A stretch of DNA of 64,000 nt from Gracilibacillus salinarum (GTDB lineage: Bacteria > Bacillota > Bacilli > Bacillales > Amphibacillaceae). Positions 28,820-38,332 of the stretch are shown piece after piece (position 1 is the stretch's first letter; every line of letters starts with the position of its first letter). The notes under the pieces are model-generated. The model worked only from the letters and a program-made list of their open reading frames with translations, was not told the origin of the DNA and ran no database searches. The stretch is taken from contig NZ_CP095071.1 of NCBI RefSeq assembly GCF_022919575.1, forward strand, positions 806,001 through 870,000, in the 5' to 3' direction. The position numbers and the translations under genes were made by a program.

Positions 28820-29026
28820 TTCGACAATCCCAATCGTGCCGTCATTTAGCAAGAAGTTTTGATCCCGCTCATGGCAGGTGGGTGCCCTGTCTCATACTTC
28901 ATGCTTCCGCAATTAACAGTAAGTAAGCGGCATGCACACCATATGAGAACACCGGGCTCCCGTAGTTAATGGTGTTCGGTCAAAACATCATTAAGATGAC
29001 GAACACATCAGGATTGTTTTTATTAT
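28820..29026 (-). ncRNA. ssrS: 6S RNA
   Basis: About 200 nt. The closing stem pairs 5' CAATCCTGATGTGTTCGTCA (near 29016) with 3' TGACGGCACGATTGGGATTG (near 28824). The interior contains GAACACCATTAACTACGGGA and GCCCGGTGTTCTCATATGGT, giving a long rod with a large central bubble, the open-promoter mimic that binds sigma-A RNA polymerase. The position directly downstream of aspS and facing rarA is that of B. subtilis bsrA (6S-1). The 5' end is set by the promoter at 29033-29061; the 3' end is approximate. Confidence 0.85.
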
Positions 29027-29032
29027 AGTTAA

Positions 29033-29061
29033 ATCATAGCATAGCATTTCGACAAATTCAA
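29033..29061 (-). promoter_or_regulatory. Promoter of 6S RNA
   Basis: Minus strand TTGAAT (29056-29061), 17 bases, TATGAT (29033-29038), with TGC making an extended -10. A second TATAAT-like box lies just downstream. Confidence 0.65.
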
Positions 29062-29088
29062 GCGTATTTGTTTACAAGATCTTTACAT

Positions 29089-30840
29089 TTATTTTAATTT
29101 TAAATGTAATTCATTTAATTGCTTGACATCTACTGCATTTGGTGCATCTGTCATCGGATCTGAAGCAGATGCAGTCTTAGGGAACAATATTGTATCACGT
29201 AAATTGGTGCGGCCTGCCAGCAACATGATAAGACGGTCAAAACCAAAAGCAATTCCTCCATGTGGCGGTGCACCAAATTCCAATGCATCCAATAAGAAGC
29301 CAAACTGTTCCTCTGCTTCTTCTTTTGTGAAGCCCAGTTTTTCAAACATTTGATTTTGCATCTCACGTTGATAAATACGTAGAGAACCGCCACCTAATTC
29401 ATAACCATTCAATACTAAGTCATACGCTTGTGCACGTACATCAGCTGGGTCTGTATCCAATTTCTCAAAATCAGATTCAAACGGCATTGTAAATGGATGG
29501 TGGGCTGCATGATAACGTCCTGCTTCTTCATCATATTCTAATAATGGCCAGTCCGTTACCCATAGAAATTCAAACTTACTCTCATCAATCAACTGATGAT
29601 CTTTTGCTAATTTAATTCGTAATGCACCTAACGTATCATACACGACTTGCTTTGTATCCGCAACAAAGAATAACAAATCACCAGAGTTTGCATCTAATAA
29701 ACGACGGAATTGTGCTTGTTCTTCACTTGAGAAGAATTTTGCTATAGGTCCGACTAATGACTCTTCTTCTACTTTTAACCATGCTAATCCTTTAGCACCG
29801 TAAATTTTTGCGAAGTCCGTCATATTATCAAGGTCTTTACGAGAATATTGATCTGCTTTCGCCTTTAAGTTGATCGCACTGACTTTGCCACCTTCTTCTA
29901 CTGCTTGACGGAACACTTTAAAACCAGATTCCTTAACAACTTCAGATAAATTAACTAATTCCATTTCAAAACGAACATCCGGTTTATCAGAACCAAATCG
30001 TTCCATGGCTTCATCATAAGGAAGACGTTGGAATGGTGTTTCGATGTCCAGACCTTTTACATCCTTCATCACTTTCTTCATCATTCGTTCGGTCATAGTC
30101 AAAATATCTTCCATAGACATAAAAGATGTCTCGATATCAATTTGGGTAAATTCTGGCTGACGATCTGCTCGCAAATCTTCATCACGGAAACAACGTGCAA
30201 ACTGATAATATTTCTCAAATCCCGCAACCATTAACAATTGCTTAAATAGTTGTGGTGATTGTGGTAAAGCATAGAAATAGCCTTCATGTACACGACTTGG
30301 CACTAAATAATCACGTGCGCCTTCCGGTGTACTTTTTGTTAACATTGGCGTTTCCATTTCCAAAAATGATTCACTATTTAAGAACGAGCGAATCGATTGA
30401 GTCGCCTGATGACGTAACTTAAACGTTTCTTGCATTACCTCACGACGTAAATCTAAATAACGGTATTTTAGACGTATATCTTCTGACACATCCAATTCAT
30501 CTGTTAAGGAGAATGGCGGTGTTTTTGCTTCATTTAAAACCGTGATTTCACTAACGATGACTTCAATATCACCTGTATCAATTTTAGGATTAATCGTTTC
30601 TGATTCTCTCTCAACGACTTCCCCTTTCACTTCAATTACATATTCACTGCGAACACTATCGGCAATGGCGTGTAATTCTTTTCCATGCTCTGCATTGAAT
30701 ACAATTTGGACAACACCAGATCGATCTCGCAGATCAATGAAAATGATTTCTCCAAGGTCACGTCGTTTCTGTACCCAACCTTTTAAAAGTACTTCTTGAT
30801 TAATATGTTCTTTTCTTAATGTTCCTGCTAACGTACGCAT
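29089..30840 (-). CDS. aspS: Aspartyl-tRNA synthetase
   Basis: 583 residues, bacterial-type class II synthetase. N-terminal OB fold ([20 protein letters not shown]) binds the anticodon. Class II motif 2 is [20 protein letters not shown], a GAD insertion domain sits at about 290-410, and motif 3 is [20 protein letters not shown]. It follows hisS after 11 bases, so both depend on the T-box leader upstream of hisS. Whether it is discriminating for tRNA-Asp depends on gatCAB elsewhere. Confidence 0.96.
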   Translation of the reverse strand: MRTLAGTLRKEHINQEVLLKGWVQKRRDLGEIIFIDLRDRSGVVQIVFNAEHGKELHAIADSVRSEYVIEVKGEVVERESETINPKIDTGDIEVIVSEITVLNEAKTPPFSLTDELDVSEDIRLKYRYLDLRREVMQETFKLRHQATQSIRSFLNSESFLEMETPMLTKSTPEGARDYLVPSRVHEGYFYALPQSPQLFKQLLMVAGFEKYYQFARCFRDEDLRADRQPEFTQIDIETSFMSMEDILTMTERMMKKVMKDVKGLDIETPFQRLPYDEAMERFGSDKPDVRFEMELVNLSEVVKESGFKVFRQAVEEGGKVSAINLKAKADQYSRKDLDNMTDFAKIYGAKGLAWLKVEEESLVGPIAKFFSSEEQAQFRRLLDANSGDLLFFVADTKQVVYDTLGALRIKLAKDHQLIDESKFEFLWVTDWPLLEYDEEAGRYHAAHHPFTMPFESDFEKLDTDPADVRAQAYDLVLNGYELGGGSLRIYQREMQNQMFEKLGFTKEEAEEQFGFLLDALEFGAPPHGGIAFGFDRLIMLLAGRTNLRDTILFPKTASASDPMTDAPNAVDVKQLNELHLKLK

Positions 30841-30851
30841 GATAATCCCCC

Positions 30852-32114
30852 TTATAATAAAGCCTGTAGATGTTCGGTTACATTCGCTAAAGCTACAGAT
30901 TTCTGGTCACCTGTTTCCATATCTTTTACAGAAATTTGCTCAGTAGCTAATTCTTCGTCACCTAACACCAGTACATATTTGGCAGCTAAACGATCCGCTG
31001 TTTTAAATTGACCTTTAAACTTCTTACCTTGATAATCTTTATCTGCTTGGATCCCTGCTTGACGCAAGTCATTTACTATAGCTGCTGCTTTTAAGCTTGC
31101 TTCCTCACCTAGTGATACCACATAGCAATCCAGACGCTCGTCAATTGGAAGTGCTACTTTTTCCGCTTCTAATGCCATTAGCAGACGCTCAATACTCATT
31201 GCAAAACCAATCCCAGGTGATTCCGGGCCACCTAAATCCTGTACTAATCCGTTATAGCGTCCACCACCAGATAGTGTGGTAATCGCTCCAAAACCTTCTG
31301 CATTGCTCATAATTTCAAAAGCCGTGTGATTATAATAGTCCAAGCCACGAACTAAGTTTGGATCAACCTCATAATCAATCCCCATGGTATCCAGATAAGC
31401 CTTAACTTTGTCAAAATAAGATCGGGACTCTTCATTCAAATAAGAAAGAATAGAAGGTGCGTCATGCATTTTCGGGTGCTCACGATCTTTCTTACAATCT
31501 AAAACACGTAATGGATTCTTCTCGAGACGTTGTTGACAGTCATCACAGAGTTCATCTTTAACAGGTGAAAAGTGATCGACTAACGCTTGACGGTGATTCT
31601 CTCTACTTTCCTGATCTCCTAATGAATTAAGTACTAGCTTTAATGAGCGTAAACCTAAAGATTGATAAGCATGCATAGCAAGCGAGATAACTTCTGCATC
31701 AATCGCAGGATCCGCACTCCCTATTGCTTCCACACCAAACTGGACAAACTGTCTCATTCTACCTTGTTGAGGTCTTTCGTATCGGAACATTGGGCCAATA
31801 TAGAACAATTTAGTCGGCTGGTTAGGTGAACCAAACAGCTTGTGTTCTACGAAAGACCGGACAACTGATGCTGTTCCCTCTGGACGTAATGTTATGCTGC
31901 GATCTCCTTTATCGAGAAAGGTGTACATTTCCTTTTGCACAATATCTGTTGTATCTCCTACACCACGCTGGAATAATTCCGTGTGCTCAAAAATGGGTGT
32001 GCGAATTTCTTTGTAGTGATAGTTGTTGCTGATTTCTTTTAATTTTTCTTCCACGTATTGCCACTTTTCAGATACACCTGGTAATAAATCTTGCGTTCCT
32101 CTCGGTGCCTTCAC
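30852..32114 (-). CDS. hisS: Histidyl-tRNA synthetase
   Basis: 420 residues from GTG at 32114 ([13 protein letters not shown]), chosen because AGGGGGA lies 6 bases before it; an upstream frame of 8 codons covers that site. Class II synthetase: [29 protein letters not shown] (motif 2 region), [15 protein letters not shown], and histidine-binding [14 protein letters not shown]. The C-terminal anticodon domain ends near [10 protein letters not shown]. First gene of hisS-aspS, under T-box control. Confidence 0.94.
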   Translation of the reverse strand: MKAPRGTQDLLPGVSEKWQYVEEKLKEISNNYHYKEIRTPIFEHTELFQRGVGDTTDIVQKEMYTFLDKGDRSITLRPEGTASVVRSFVEHKLFGSPNQPTKLFYIGPMFRYERPQQGRMRQFVQFGVEAIGSADPAIDAEVISLAMHAYQSLGLRSLKLVLNSLGDQESRENHRQALVDHFSPVKDELCDDCQQRLEKNPLRVLDCKKDREHPKMHDAPSILSYLNEESRSYFDKVKAYLDTMGIDYEVDPNLVRGLDYYNHTAFEIMSNAEGFGAITTLSGGGRYNGLVQDLGGPESPGIGFAMSIERLLMALEAEKVALPIDERLDCYVVSLGEEASLKAAAIVNDLRQAGIQADKDYQGKKFKGQFKTADRLAAKYVLVLGDEELATEQISVKDMETGDQKSVALANVTEHLQALL

Positions 32115-32241
32115 TGCAATTCCCCCTAACATATTCAATAAAAAAGACTTATCAGAATGTTACCGCCTATATAATCATTAGCTTAGTCAAACTATCCTAA
32201 GCATGGAAGTATGACGGACGATATAAGTCCACGATAAATAC

Positions 32242-32508
32242 AAAAAAACCCCCATCCCTATAGAAAGGGACGAGAGTTACCCGTGTTGCCACCCTAGTTG
32301 AAGTACATCTTCATACTTCCACTCGAACAGTTAACGCCTGTTACACGTTTATACTTACTTTATTCAGTACAAAGCCTCCGGAATGTCTTTCACAAGAGTC
32401 ATATAGCGAGAATTCTCTCAGCCTTCGGAATTCTCTCTCTAACCTACTGTAGTCTCTGTTACTTTTTCCCTCTTGGGCTATCTTGTATTCACGATTATTG
32501 TTTAAGAA
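32242..32508 (-). ncRNA. T-box leader of hisS-aspS
   Basis: The minus strand contains the T-box AGGGTGGCAACACGG (32281-32295) and a terminator with stem AACTCTCGTCCCTT / AGGGATGGGGGTT and T-run (32242-32279). Stem I has the helix CAAGAG/CTCTTG; directly below it the 3' side reads GAAAGACAT. The specifier would be GAC (Asp), with CAT (His) overlapping by one base (plus 32383-32387). One leader could thus sense tRNA-Asp, or in part tRNA-His, for both synthetases. Confidence 0.88.
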
Positions 32509-32515
32509 TGATTAT

Positions 32516-32545
32516 ATCATAATCTTTAGTCAATTACTTTGTCAA
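32516..32545 (-). promoter_or_regulatory. Promoter of the hisS-aspS leader
   Basis: Minus strand TTGACA (32540-32545), 18 bases, TATGAT (32516-32521), immediately upstream of the T-box RNA. It touches the end of the small gene at 32548. Confidence 0.6.
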
Positions 32546-32547
32546 GT

Positions 32548-32715
32548 TTATTTTCGAATTTTCGGCATTCTCTGTGTTTTGTGTAACGGAATATGGAATT
32601 GCTCGGCGATTTCTGTTTGATAATGACGGACTTGCCATTCCGTCATCTGCTGCATACTCCGGAGAAACTGCTTTTCTGTTACAGAATGTCTGTTAAAATT
32701 ATCATTTGTTCGCAT
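32548..32715 (-). CDS. Small basic hypothetical protein
   Basis: 55 residues, starting MRTNDNFNRHSVTEKQFLRS and ending QRMPKIRK. An AAAGGACGG site lies 5 bases before the ATG. Rich in Gln, His and Arg, no membrane helix. B. subtilis also has a very short gene (yrzK) between the amidase gene and hisS; whether this is its homologue I cannot say from memory. Divergent from the amidase gene. Supported by the ribosome binding site, position and lack of overlap only. Confidence 0.5.
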   Translation of the reverse strand: MRTNDNFNRHSVTEKQFLRSMQQMTEWQVRHYQTEIAEQFHIPLHKTQRMPKIRK

Positions 32716-32827
32716 TTTTACCGTCCTTTTTTACATTTATGACTGATATAGGGTATGATAAAGTGAGAATAACATCATTGTCGAATACCCCATTGCTAAA
32801 TACTACCGATCGAAAGAGGGAAAGTCT

Positions 32828-33754
32828 TTGAAAAAACTATTAATCCTAACGATGCTTAGTATTATTGTTATTTTCTCTATGTCTTACATACTTTATGCAA
32901 ACGATGCCGAAATTGATGGTGAAAATTTAAATGTTCGAACCGGTCCAGGTACTGACTATGAAGTGATAACACAAGTAAATGCTCCCGAAACATACCCGAT
33001 CCTGCAACAAGAGGGTGATTGGGTGCAGATTGATCTTGGTGATCAACAAGGTTGGATTCACCAGGACTACATGAATGAAATAACTGCTTCATCAGAACAG
33101 GCAGAAGAAGAATCGGAAGTAACGGATCAAGAACCGCAACAGGAGAACACAGTGACTTCATCAAATGAGGATGAGGAGGACGTAATGCCGGTTGCCAGCA
33201 CATACAGCGGCAAAGGATTATCAGGAAAAATTATTGTTCTGGATCCAGGTCATGGAGGTAGAGATGTAGGAGCGATTGGTGTATCTGGCGCTTATGAGAG
33301 TCACTATACCTTACGAACCGCTCACATTCTCCAAGAATTGTTAGAGCAATATGGCGCGAAAGTGTATTTAACAAGGGATCAGGACAGGTATGTTCCACTA
33401 TCAAGCAGGACTACCTTTGCCAATTTAAAAGAAGCGGATGTCTTTCTCAGTATCCATTACAACAGTACACCAGAATTACCTGAAGTAACGGGAATCGACA
33501 CGTATTATTATTCAGAACGTGACAGAAAACTAGCCAATTATGTTCACCAGAATATGGTTTCAGCATCAGGGATGGATGATCGTGGTTTCCAACAAAGAGA
33601 TTTGCAAGTATTACGAATTAACCATCGACCATCCGTATTGCTTGAGTTAGGGTTTGTTTCTAATGAGGAAGAAGAAAAGAAAGTGCAGTCAAGGGCTTAT
33701 TTAGAATCTGTCAGCAGAGGCATTATCAATGGATTGCAGTTATATTTTCAGTAG
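32828..33754 (+). CDS. N-acetylmuramoyl-L-alanine amidase with SH3b domain
   Basis: 308 residues from a TTG start with AAAGAGGGAAAG upstream. N-terminal membrane anchor or signal sequence (MKKLLILTMLSIIVIFSMSY). One bacterial SH3 domain (about 28-85: NLNVRTGPGTDYEVI...GWIHQDYM) is followed by an acidic linker, then Amidase_3 (about 135-308). The zinc ligands appear in LDPGHGG, in the E of GAYESHYT and in SIHYNS; the catalytic Glu is in LLELGFVSN. Cuts the amide between MurNAc and L-Ala. Corresponds in place to B. subtilis yrvJ, but shorter, with a single SH3 repeat. Confidence 0.9.
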   Translation: MKKLLILTMLSIIVIFSMSYILYANDAEIDGENLNVRTGPGTDYEVITQVNAPETYPILQQEGDWVQIDLGDQQGWIHQDYMNEITASSEQAEEESEVTDQEPQQENTVTSSNEDEEDVMPVASTYSGKGLSGKIIVLDPGHGGRDVGAIGVSGAYESHYTLRTAHILQELLEQYGAKVYLTRDQDRYVPLSSRTTFANLKEADVFLSIHYNSTPELPEVTGIDTYYYSERDRKLANYVHQNMVSASGMDDRGFQQRDLQVLRINHRPSVLLELGFVSNEEEEKKVQSRAYLESVSRGIINGLQLYFQ

Positions 33755-33930
33755 CCGCGGAGCTTAGTATTCATTTTGAAAGGATTCATGTCGTGGCATA
33801 CGCTTAAAAACATGTGAAAATGACCTCTTAGCTGATTGACATACTTCATTTTATAAGAACCAACTTGTTCAGCATAATTACTTCTATGACTGTACTTATA
33901 TACTTTCTTCACTGATAAGAAAAACCGGGC
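33755..33930. repeat. Degenerate family A right end
   Basis: Pieces CGCGGAGCTT, TGAAAATGACCTCTTAGCTG and TTGACATACTTCATTTTATA resemble the last third of family A. They are followed by the conserved outer segment CATAATTACTTCTATGACTG and TATATACTTTCTTCACTGAT. The hairpins are lost. I see no gene here. Confidence 0.55.
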
Positions 33931-33970
33931 ATAAACCTACAGTCCTAATTGACTTAATTAATAAACAACT

Positions 33971-34545
33971 TCCAATAATATGGATTATGTAAACAAAGGC
34001 TGTATTGCAGAATGATCATTTTGATATATTTTATCTGCTTAGCAAAGCTCCGGAAATAGGATCCGCGTCCTGTGGGGCACGGCTTCAGCTAGGCTACTAC
34101 TTGAACAGCATCTGTGCTGCCTTGTGCCGAGGAAGCCCACTTCGAAGCGATACTTGAAGACACAGGCACAAATGAAGTGGATCTTCAGCTCGCGCTGATC
34201 CCACGGGAGTCTCCGCCTATTTCCTACGCTTTAGGGAAGTGCTACAACGTATGGAACAACAAAAAGCAGTGGTTCTAGGCATTTTTCAATAGCTATTATA
34301 TATGCATACGATCAACATGCTATCTCTTACAAAAGTTGTAGAGTCTACATCTTAGCGTAGGCCAACCACGTAGACTCCCGGGACAGGCAGGTGCTGAAGA
34401 TCCACTTTGTGAAGTGCTCTTCTTCACAAAGTTAGCTTCAGCCGTGCCCCGCAGGACGCGGAGTGGTTGGCCGGAGCGGTATGCCAGCACATGAATCATT
34501 TCAAAATAAACACTAAGCTGTTAGTTTACATAATCCATATTATAG
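33971..34545 (-). repeat. Family A element, copy 5 (complete, 575 bp)
   Basis: Both ends are intact (33971-33994, AATAATATGGATTATGTAAAC; 34524-34545, GTTTACATAATCCATATTAT). H2 is at 34052-34224 with the long apex (CTTGTGCCGAGGAAG / CTTGAAGACACAGGCAC around ACTTCGAAGC). H1 is at 34362-34470 with the short GTGAAG/CTTCAC apex. The outer segment CTGCTGTGACTTCACTTTTATACTTTC follows at about 34575-34605 (listed here in part). Between convergent amidase and dtd genes. Confidence 0.9.
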
Positions 34546-34599
34546 TAAGTCATCTTCATTTTCCATATGATTTCTGCTGTGACTTCACTTTTATACTTT

Positions 34600-34690
34600 C
34601 TTGAATGATTAGAAAAACTCGACATTTGCCACGTCTGTCTATTAGTGAGTGACAGTGGGGATGTTACGGGTGGTTAGCGCTGTGATAAAA
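34600..34690 (+). repeat. Family B repeat, copy 2 (partial)
   Basis: Only the right half is well kept: GTGGGGATGTTACGGGTGG then TTAGCGCTGTGATAAAAG. The left half (AAAAACTCGACATTTGCC) has diverged. It abuts the dtd terminator. Confidence 0.55.
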
Positions 34691-34691
34691 G

Positions 34692-34719
34692 AAGCCGTGT
34701 CTGGATCGACACGGCTTTT
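34692..34719 (-). terminator. Terminator of relA-dtd
   Basis: AAGCCGTGTC / GACACGGCTT, followed on the minus strand by CTTTTATC. It ends three bases from the dtd stop. Confidence 0.75.
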
Positions 34720-34721
34720 CG

Positions 34722-35177
34722 TTATTTCTTTTTTGCATCTTCACTGTCTAAGATAATCGTGACTGGTCCGACGTTTGTAAAAGATACATCCATCATCTCT
34801 CCGAATTGTCCCGTTTCGACATGAATTCCCTCTGCACGTAATTTCTCATTGAATTGCTGATATAAGGAAAGTGCCTGGTCAGGTTTCGCTGCTTGCATGA
34901 AGTTTGGCCTTCTTCCCTTTCTTGTATCTCCATATAAGGTAAACTGCGAAATTGAAAGAACACCGCCGCTTACATCTTTTAATGATAAGTTCATTTTACC
35001 ATTTTCATCTTCAAAAATACGGAGATTCGCCGTTTTGTTGACAAGATAGTCAATGTCGGCTTCTTGATCATCATGTGTTACACCTATGAGTGCCACATAG
35101 CCATCATCAATCTTACCGACCACTTCATTCTCAACGACGACTGATGCGTTTTTTGCTCGTTGAAGTACTACTTTCAT
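34722..35177 (-). CDS. dtd: D-aminoacyl-tRNA deacylase
   Basis: 151 residues. Hydrolyses D-amino acids, and glycine mischarged on tRNA-Ala, from tRNA. Signature [19 protein letters not shown] (Ser-Gln in SQF; active-site region) and [15 protein letters not shown]. The Gly-cisPro motif region is near [11 protein letters not shown]. 19 bases downstream of relA, the classic relA-dtd pair of Firmicutes. Confidence 0.95.
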   Translation of the reverse strand: MKVVLQRAKNASVVVENEVVGKIDDGYVALIGVTHDDQEADIDYLVNKTANLRIFEDENGKMNLSLKDVSGGVLSISQFTLYGDTRKGRRPNFMQAAKPDQALSLYQQFNEKLRAEGIHVETGQFGEMMDVSFTNVGPVTIILDSEDAKKK

Positions 35178-35196
35178 TGTTTGACCTACCTTTTAT

Positions 35197-37401
35197 CTAC
35201 TGTATCGTTCTTTCTACTGTGTATACATCTTTAATTTGTTTTAACCGTTCTACAATTCGACGCAGGTGATTAATATTGTGAATAAGAATCGTTACGTGGA
35301 TAATTGCAATTTTATTTCGATCTGAACGGCCATTGACTGCGATAATATTAGTTTTTGATTCATTGATTACTTGTAAAACGTCATTTAATAAGCCACGACG
35401 GTCGTAGCCTGAAATTTCTAGATCTACGTGATAAGATTTGGATTCAGATTCCATGTTTTCCCATTCGACGTAAATCAGGCGATCTTCTGCTTCTTCCGTT
35501 TGCACATTCGGGCAATCTTTACGATGAACAGACACCCCACGTCCTTTCGTAATATACCCTACAATTTCATCACCAGGGACAGGATTACAACATTTAGAAA
35601 GACGGATCAGCATATTATCAACGCCTTCCACCTTCACACCTGAATCCCTTTTGGATTTCTTCTTGATAGATTCGCCACTTGCATTTACCTTTTCAATGGT
35701 TTCCTCAATGTCTTTTTCTTGCTCTTGCTGTTCACGTATCTTTTCTGTCATTCTAGTAACAATTTGAGCTGGTGTAATACCTTGGTATCCAATGGCTGCA
35801 AACATATCTTCTTCTGTGGTGAAACTAAACTTCTCTAATGCGAGAGCGATGTTGTCTTCTGTTATCACTTCTTTCGGTTCAAAGCCAGCATGCTTCAATT
35901 CCTCTTCTAACATTTCGCGCCCTTTTATCACATTCTCATCACGTCGTTGCTTTTTGAAAAATTGCTTGATCTTATTTTTCGCTTGAGAAGTTTGTGTCAT
36001 TTTCACCCAATCCTGAGAAGGACCATAAGAATGTTTGGATGTCATGACTTCAACGATATCACCATTTTTCAATTGATAATCGAGTGGCTCCATTTTGCCG
36101 TTTATCTTGGAACCTATTGTATGATTACCTACCTCTGTATGAATCTTGTAAGCAAAGTCAAGAGGCACCGAACCACGCGGCAACTCTATTACATCCCCTT
36201 TTGGCGTGAATACATACACCATATCTGAAAATAAATCTACTTTTAATGATTCCATGAATTCCTCGGCGTCATTTGCATCATTTTGCCATTCGAGAATTTC
36301 ACGGAACCATGCTAAGCGGTCCTCTGTTGATTGCTGTGATGGATTAATCATTTTGCCTTCTTTATAAGCCCAATGAGCTGCAATCCCGTACTCAGCGATT
36401 TCATGCATTTCTTTCGTACGGATTTGGACCTCAAGTGGTGCACCTTTAGGTCCAATCACTGTCGTGTGTAAGGATTGATAAAGGTTCGGTTTCGGCATGG
36501 CAATATAATCTTTAAACCGTCCAGGCATTGGTTTCCAACAAGTATGGATAATGCCTAGTACTGCATAACAATCTTTAATGCTGGAGACGATGATACGAAC
36601 TGCAAGCAAATCATAGATCTCATTAAACTGTTTCTTTTGGATCATCATTTTCCGATAAATACTGTATAAATGTTTCGGACGACCAGAAAATTCTGCTTCA
36701 ATATTTACATCCTTCAACTGTTGCCTGACTTCATCCATTACTTCTTCTATATAATGTTCACGCTCTTCGCGTTTTTGTTTCATCAAGTGGACAATGCGGT
36801 AATATTGCTGAGGATTTAAATAACGTAACGCAGTGTCCTCTAGTTCCCACTTGATCGCTGATATCCCTAGTCGATGTGCAAGTGGTGCAAAGATCTCTAA
36901 TGTTTCATTCGAAATTCGCCGTTGTTTTTCAGCTGGCAAATGTTTTAGTGTACGCATATTATGAAGGCGGTCAGCCAGCTTGATCAAGATAACCCGAATA
37001 TCTTTAGCCATCGCGATAAACATCTTGCGGTGGTTTTCCGCTTGTTGGGCTTCTTTTGACATATATTTGATCTTACCGAGCTTGGTTACCCCATCTACCA
37101 GCATGGCTACTTCTTCATTAAACGCACTTTTTATATCTTCCACCGTTACTTCTGTATCTTCTACTACATCATGAAGAAATCCCCCAGCAATAGTCTCTGG
37201 GTCTAATTTCAAATCCAGCAAGATACCGGCAACCTGAACTGGATGAATGATATATGGCTCTCCTGATTTTCGAAATTGCCCTTGATGCGCATTTTCTGCA
37301 AAATCATAAGCTCGTTTAATAAATGATATATCTTCATCGTTTAGATAACTTTTTGCTTCTTCAAATATCTCTTCAGGCGCTAAAATTTTATCTTTTGCCA
37401 T
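35197..37401 (-). CDS. relA: Bifunctional (p)ppGpp synthetase/hydrolase RelA (Rel)
   Basis: 734 residues. N-terminal HD hydrolase ([34 protein letters not shown]) with the metal-binding HD intact. The synthetase domain has [20 protein letters not shown] and [21 protein letters not shown] domain ([20 protein letters not shown]), zinc-finger region ([17 protein letters not shown]) and C-terminal ACT domain follow. Makes and degrades the stringent-response alarmone. Separated from apt by repeat DNA, though they are neighbours in B. subtilis. Confidence 0.96.
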   Translation of the reverse strand: MAKDKILAPEEIFEEAKSYLNDEDISFIKRAYDFAENAHQGQFRKSGEPYIIHPVQVAGILLDLKLDPETIAGGFLHDVVEDTEVTVEDIKSAFNEEVAMLVDGVTKLGKIKYMSKEAQQAENHRKMFIAMAKDIRVILIKLADRLHNMRTLKHLPAEKQRRISNETLEIFAPLAHRLGISAIKWELEDTALRYLNPQQYYRIVHLMKQKREEREHYIEEVMDEVRQQLKDVNIEAEFSGRPKHLYSIYRKMMIQKKQFNEIYDLLAVRIIVSSIKDCYAVLGIIHTCWKPMPGRFKDYIAMPKPNLYQSLHTTVIGPKGAPLEVQIRTKEMHEIAEYGIAAHWAYKEGKMINPSQQSTEDRLAWFREILEWQNDANDAEEFMESLKVDLFSDMVYVFTPKGDVIELPRGSVPLDFAYKIHTEVGNHTIGSKINGKMEPLDYQLKNGDIVEVMTSKHSYGPSQDWVKMTQTSQAKNKIKQFFKKQRRDENVIKGREMLEEELKHAGFEPKEVITEDNIALALEKFSFTTEEDMFAAIGYQGITPAQIVTRMTEKIREQQEQEKDIEETIEKVNASGESIKKKSKRDSGVKVEGVDNMLIRLSKCCNPVPGDEIVGYITKGRGVSVHRKDCPNVQTEEAEDRLIYVEWENMESESKSYHVDLEISGYDRRGLLNDVLQVINESKTNIIAVNGRSDRNKIAIIHVTILIHNINHLRRIVERLKQIKDVYTVERTIQ

Positions 37402-37554
37402 ATAATCACCTTTACTTTTAGACTCATCACGATATATAAACGTGTTTTCCCTATCATACCAAAAAAAATAGTAATTTTCCTTAATTATATAGCAAATATC
37501 GACAATTTTATTATTACTGTTTTTACTATACCTTATTAAGTGTGAATCATTTCG

Positions 37555-37670
37555 TTCATAGTTGACTAAAAATTCTGATAAAACGAGGTTTATCCCCCAC
37601 TTAGCTTCATAAATTTTCTCTCTAATCTTGAAGTTGGGGTTTTACGGACGGTTAGCACCGCGATAAATAA
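37555..37670 (+). repeat. Family B repeat, copy 3
   Basis: From TAGTTGACTAAAAATTCTGA through TTTATCCCCCACTTAGCTTC to GGGGTTTTACGGACGGTTAG and CACCGCGATAAAT. About 115 bp. The middle CTTAGCTTC...GAAGTTGGGG is self-complementary. A separate hairpin AGCAGTAGCAATAG / CTATTGCTGCT lies at 37689-37728. The remaining part of the relA-apt gap (37402-37554) is AT-rich and probably carries the relA promoter. Confidence 0.7.
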
Positions 37671-37775
37671 AAGTTCTGCTTACCCTCAAGCAGTAGCAAT
37701 AGCCTTTGATTCTTATACTATTGCTGCTTCATTTATTCATCACTTTAACATACTACTCTGACCGAACAGAAAATA

Positions 37776-37807
37776 ATAAAAAGACAGAGCACTCCGAAGA
37801 GTACTCT
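37776..37807 (-). terminator. Terminator of recJ-apt
   Basis: Minus strand AGAGTACTC-TTCG-GAGTGCTCT, then GTCTTTTTATT. Confidence 0.82.
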
Positions 37808-37819
37808 ACTTTGTGTATC

Positions 37820-38332
37820 TTAATATTCCATTAGTGTTAATACGTCATATCCGTCTAACTTGTCGCGGCCACTTAAATAAGTCAATTCAATTAAAAAGGC
37901 ACAACCGACTACGATACCACCTAGTTCTTCTACTAGCTTGATGGTTGCTTCGATCGTTCCACCAGTTGCTAGTAAATCATCTGTAATCAATACTCGCTGA
38001 CCTGGCTTAATGGCATCTTTATGAATCGTTAACACATTTTCACCATATTCAAGTCCGTAATCGACTTTGACAACTTCTCTCGGAAGCTTCCCTTCTTTTC
38101 TTACTGGTGCAAAACCTATTTCAAGTGCATAGGATACAGGACATCCTACAATAAAACCTCTCGCTTCCGGTCCTACTACAAGGTCAATTTTTTTATCTTG
38201 GGCATATGCGACAATTTCATCTACTGCTGATTTATAAGCAGGCCCGTTATCCATCAGCGTCGTAATATCTTTAAAACGAACTCCTTCTTTCGGCCAATCT
38301 TCTACTACTGTAATATACTGTTTATAGTCCAT
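37820..38332 (-). CDS. apt: Adenine phosphoribosyltransferase
   Basis: 170 residues from ATG at 38332 ([17 protein letters not shown]), with GAGGAGG upstream; the frame runs six codons further but that start has no site. PRPP-binding [16 protein letters not shown], and [19 protein letters not shown]. Converts adenine and PRPP to AMP. Overlaps the 3' end of recJ by 11 bases. Purine salvage next to relA is conserved in Bacilli. Confidence 0.96.
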   Translation of the reverse strand: MDYKQYITVVEDWPKEGVRFKDITTLMDNGPAYKSAVDEIVAYAQDKKIDLVVGPEARGFIVGCPVSYALEIGFAPVRKEGKLPREVVKVDYGLEYGENVLTIHKDAIKPGQRVLITDDLLATGGTIEATIKLVEELGGIVVGCAFLIELTYLSGRDKLDGYDVLTLMEY

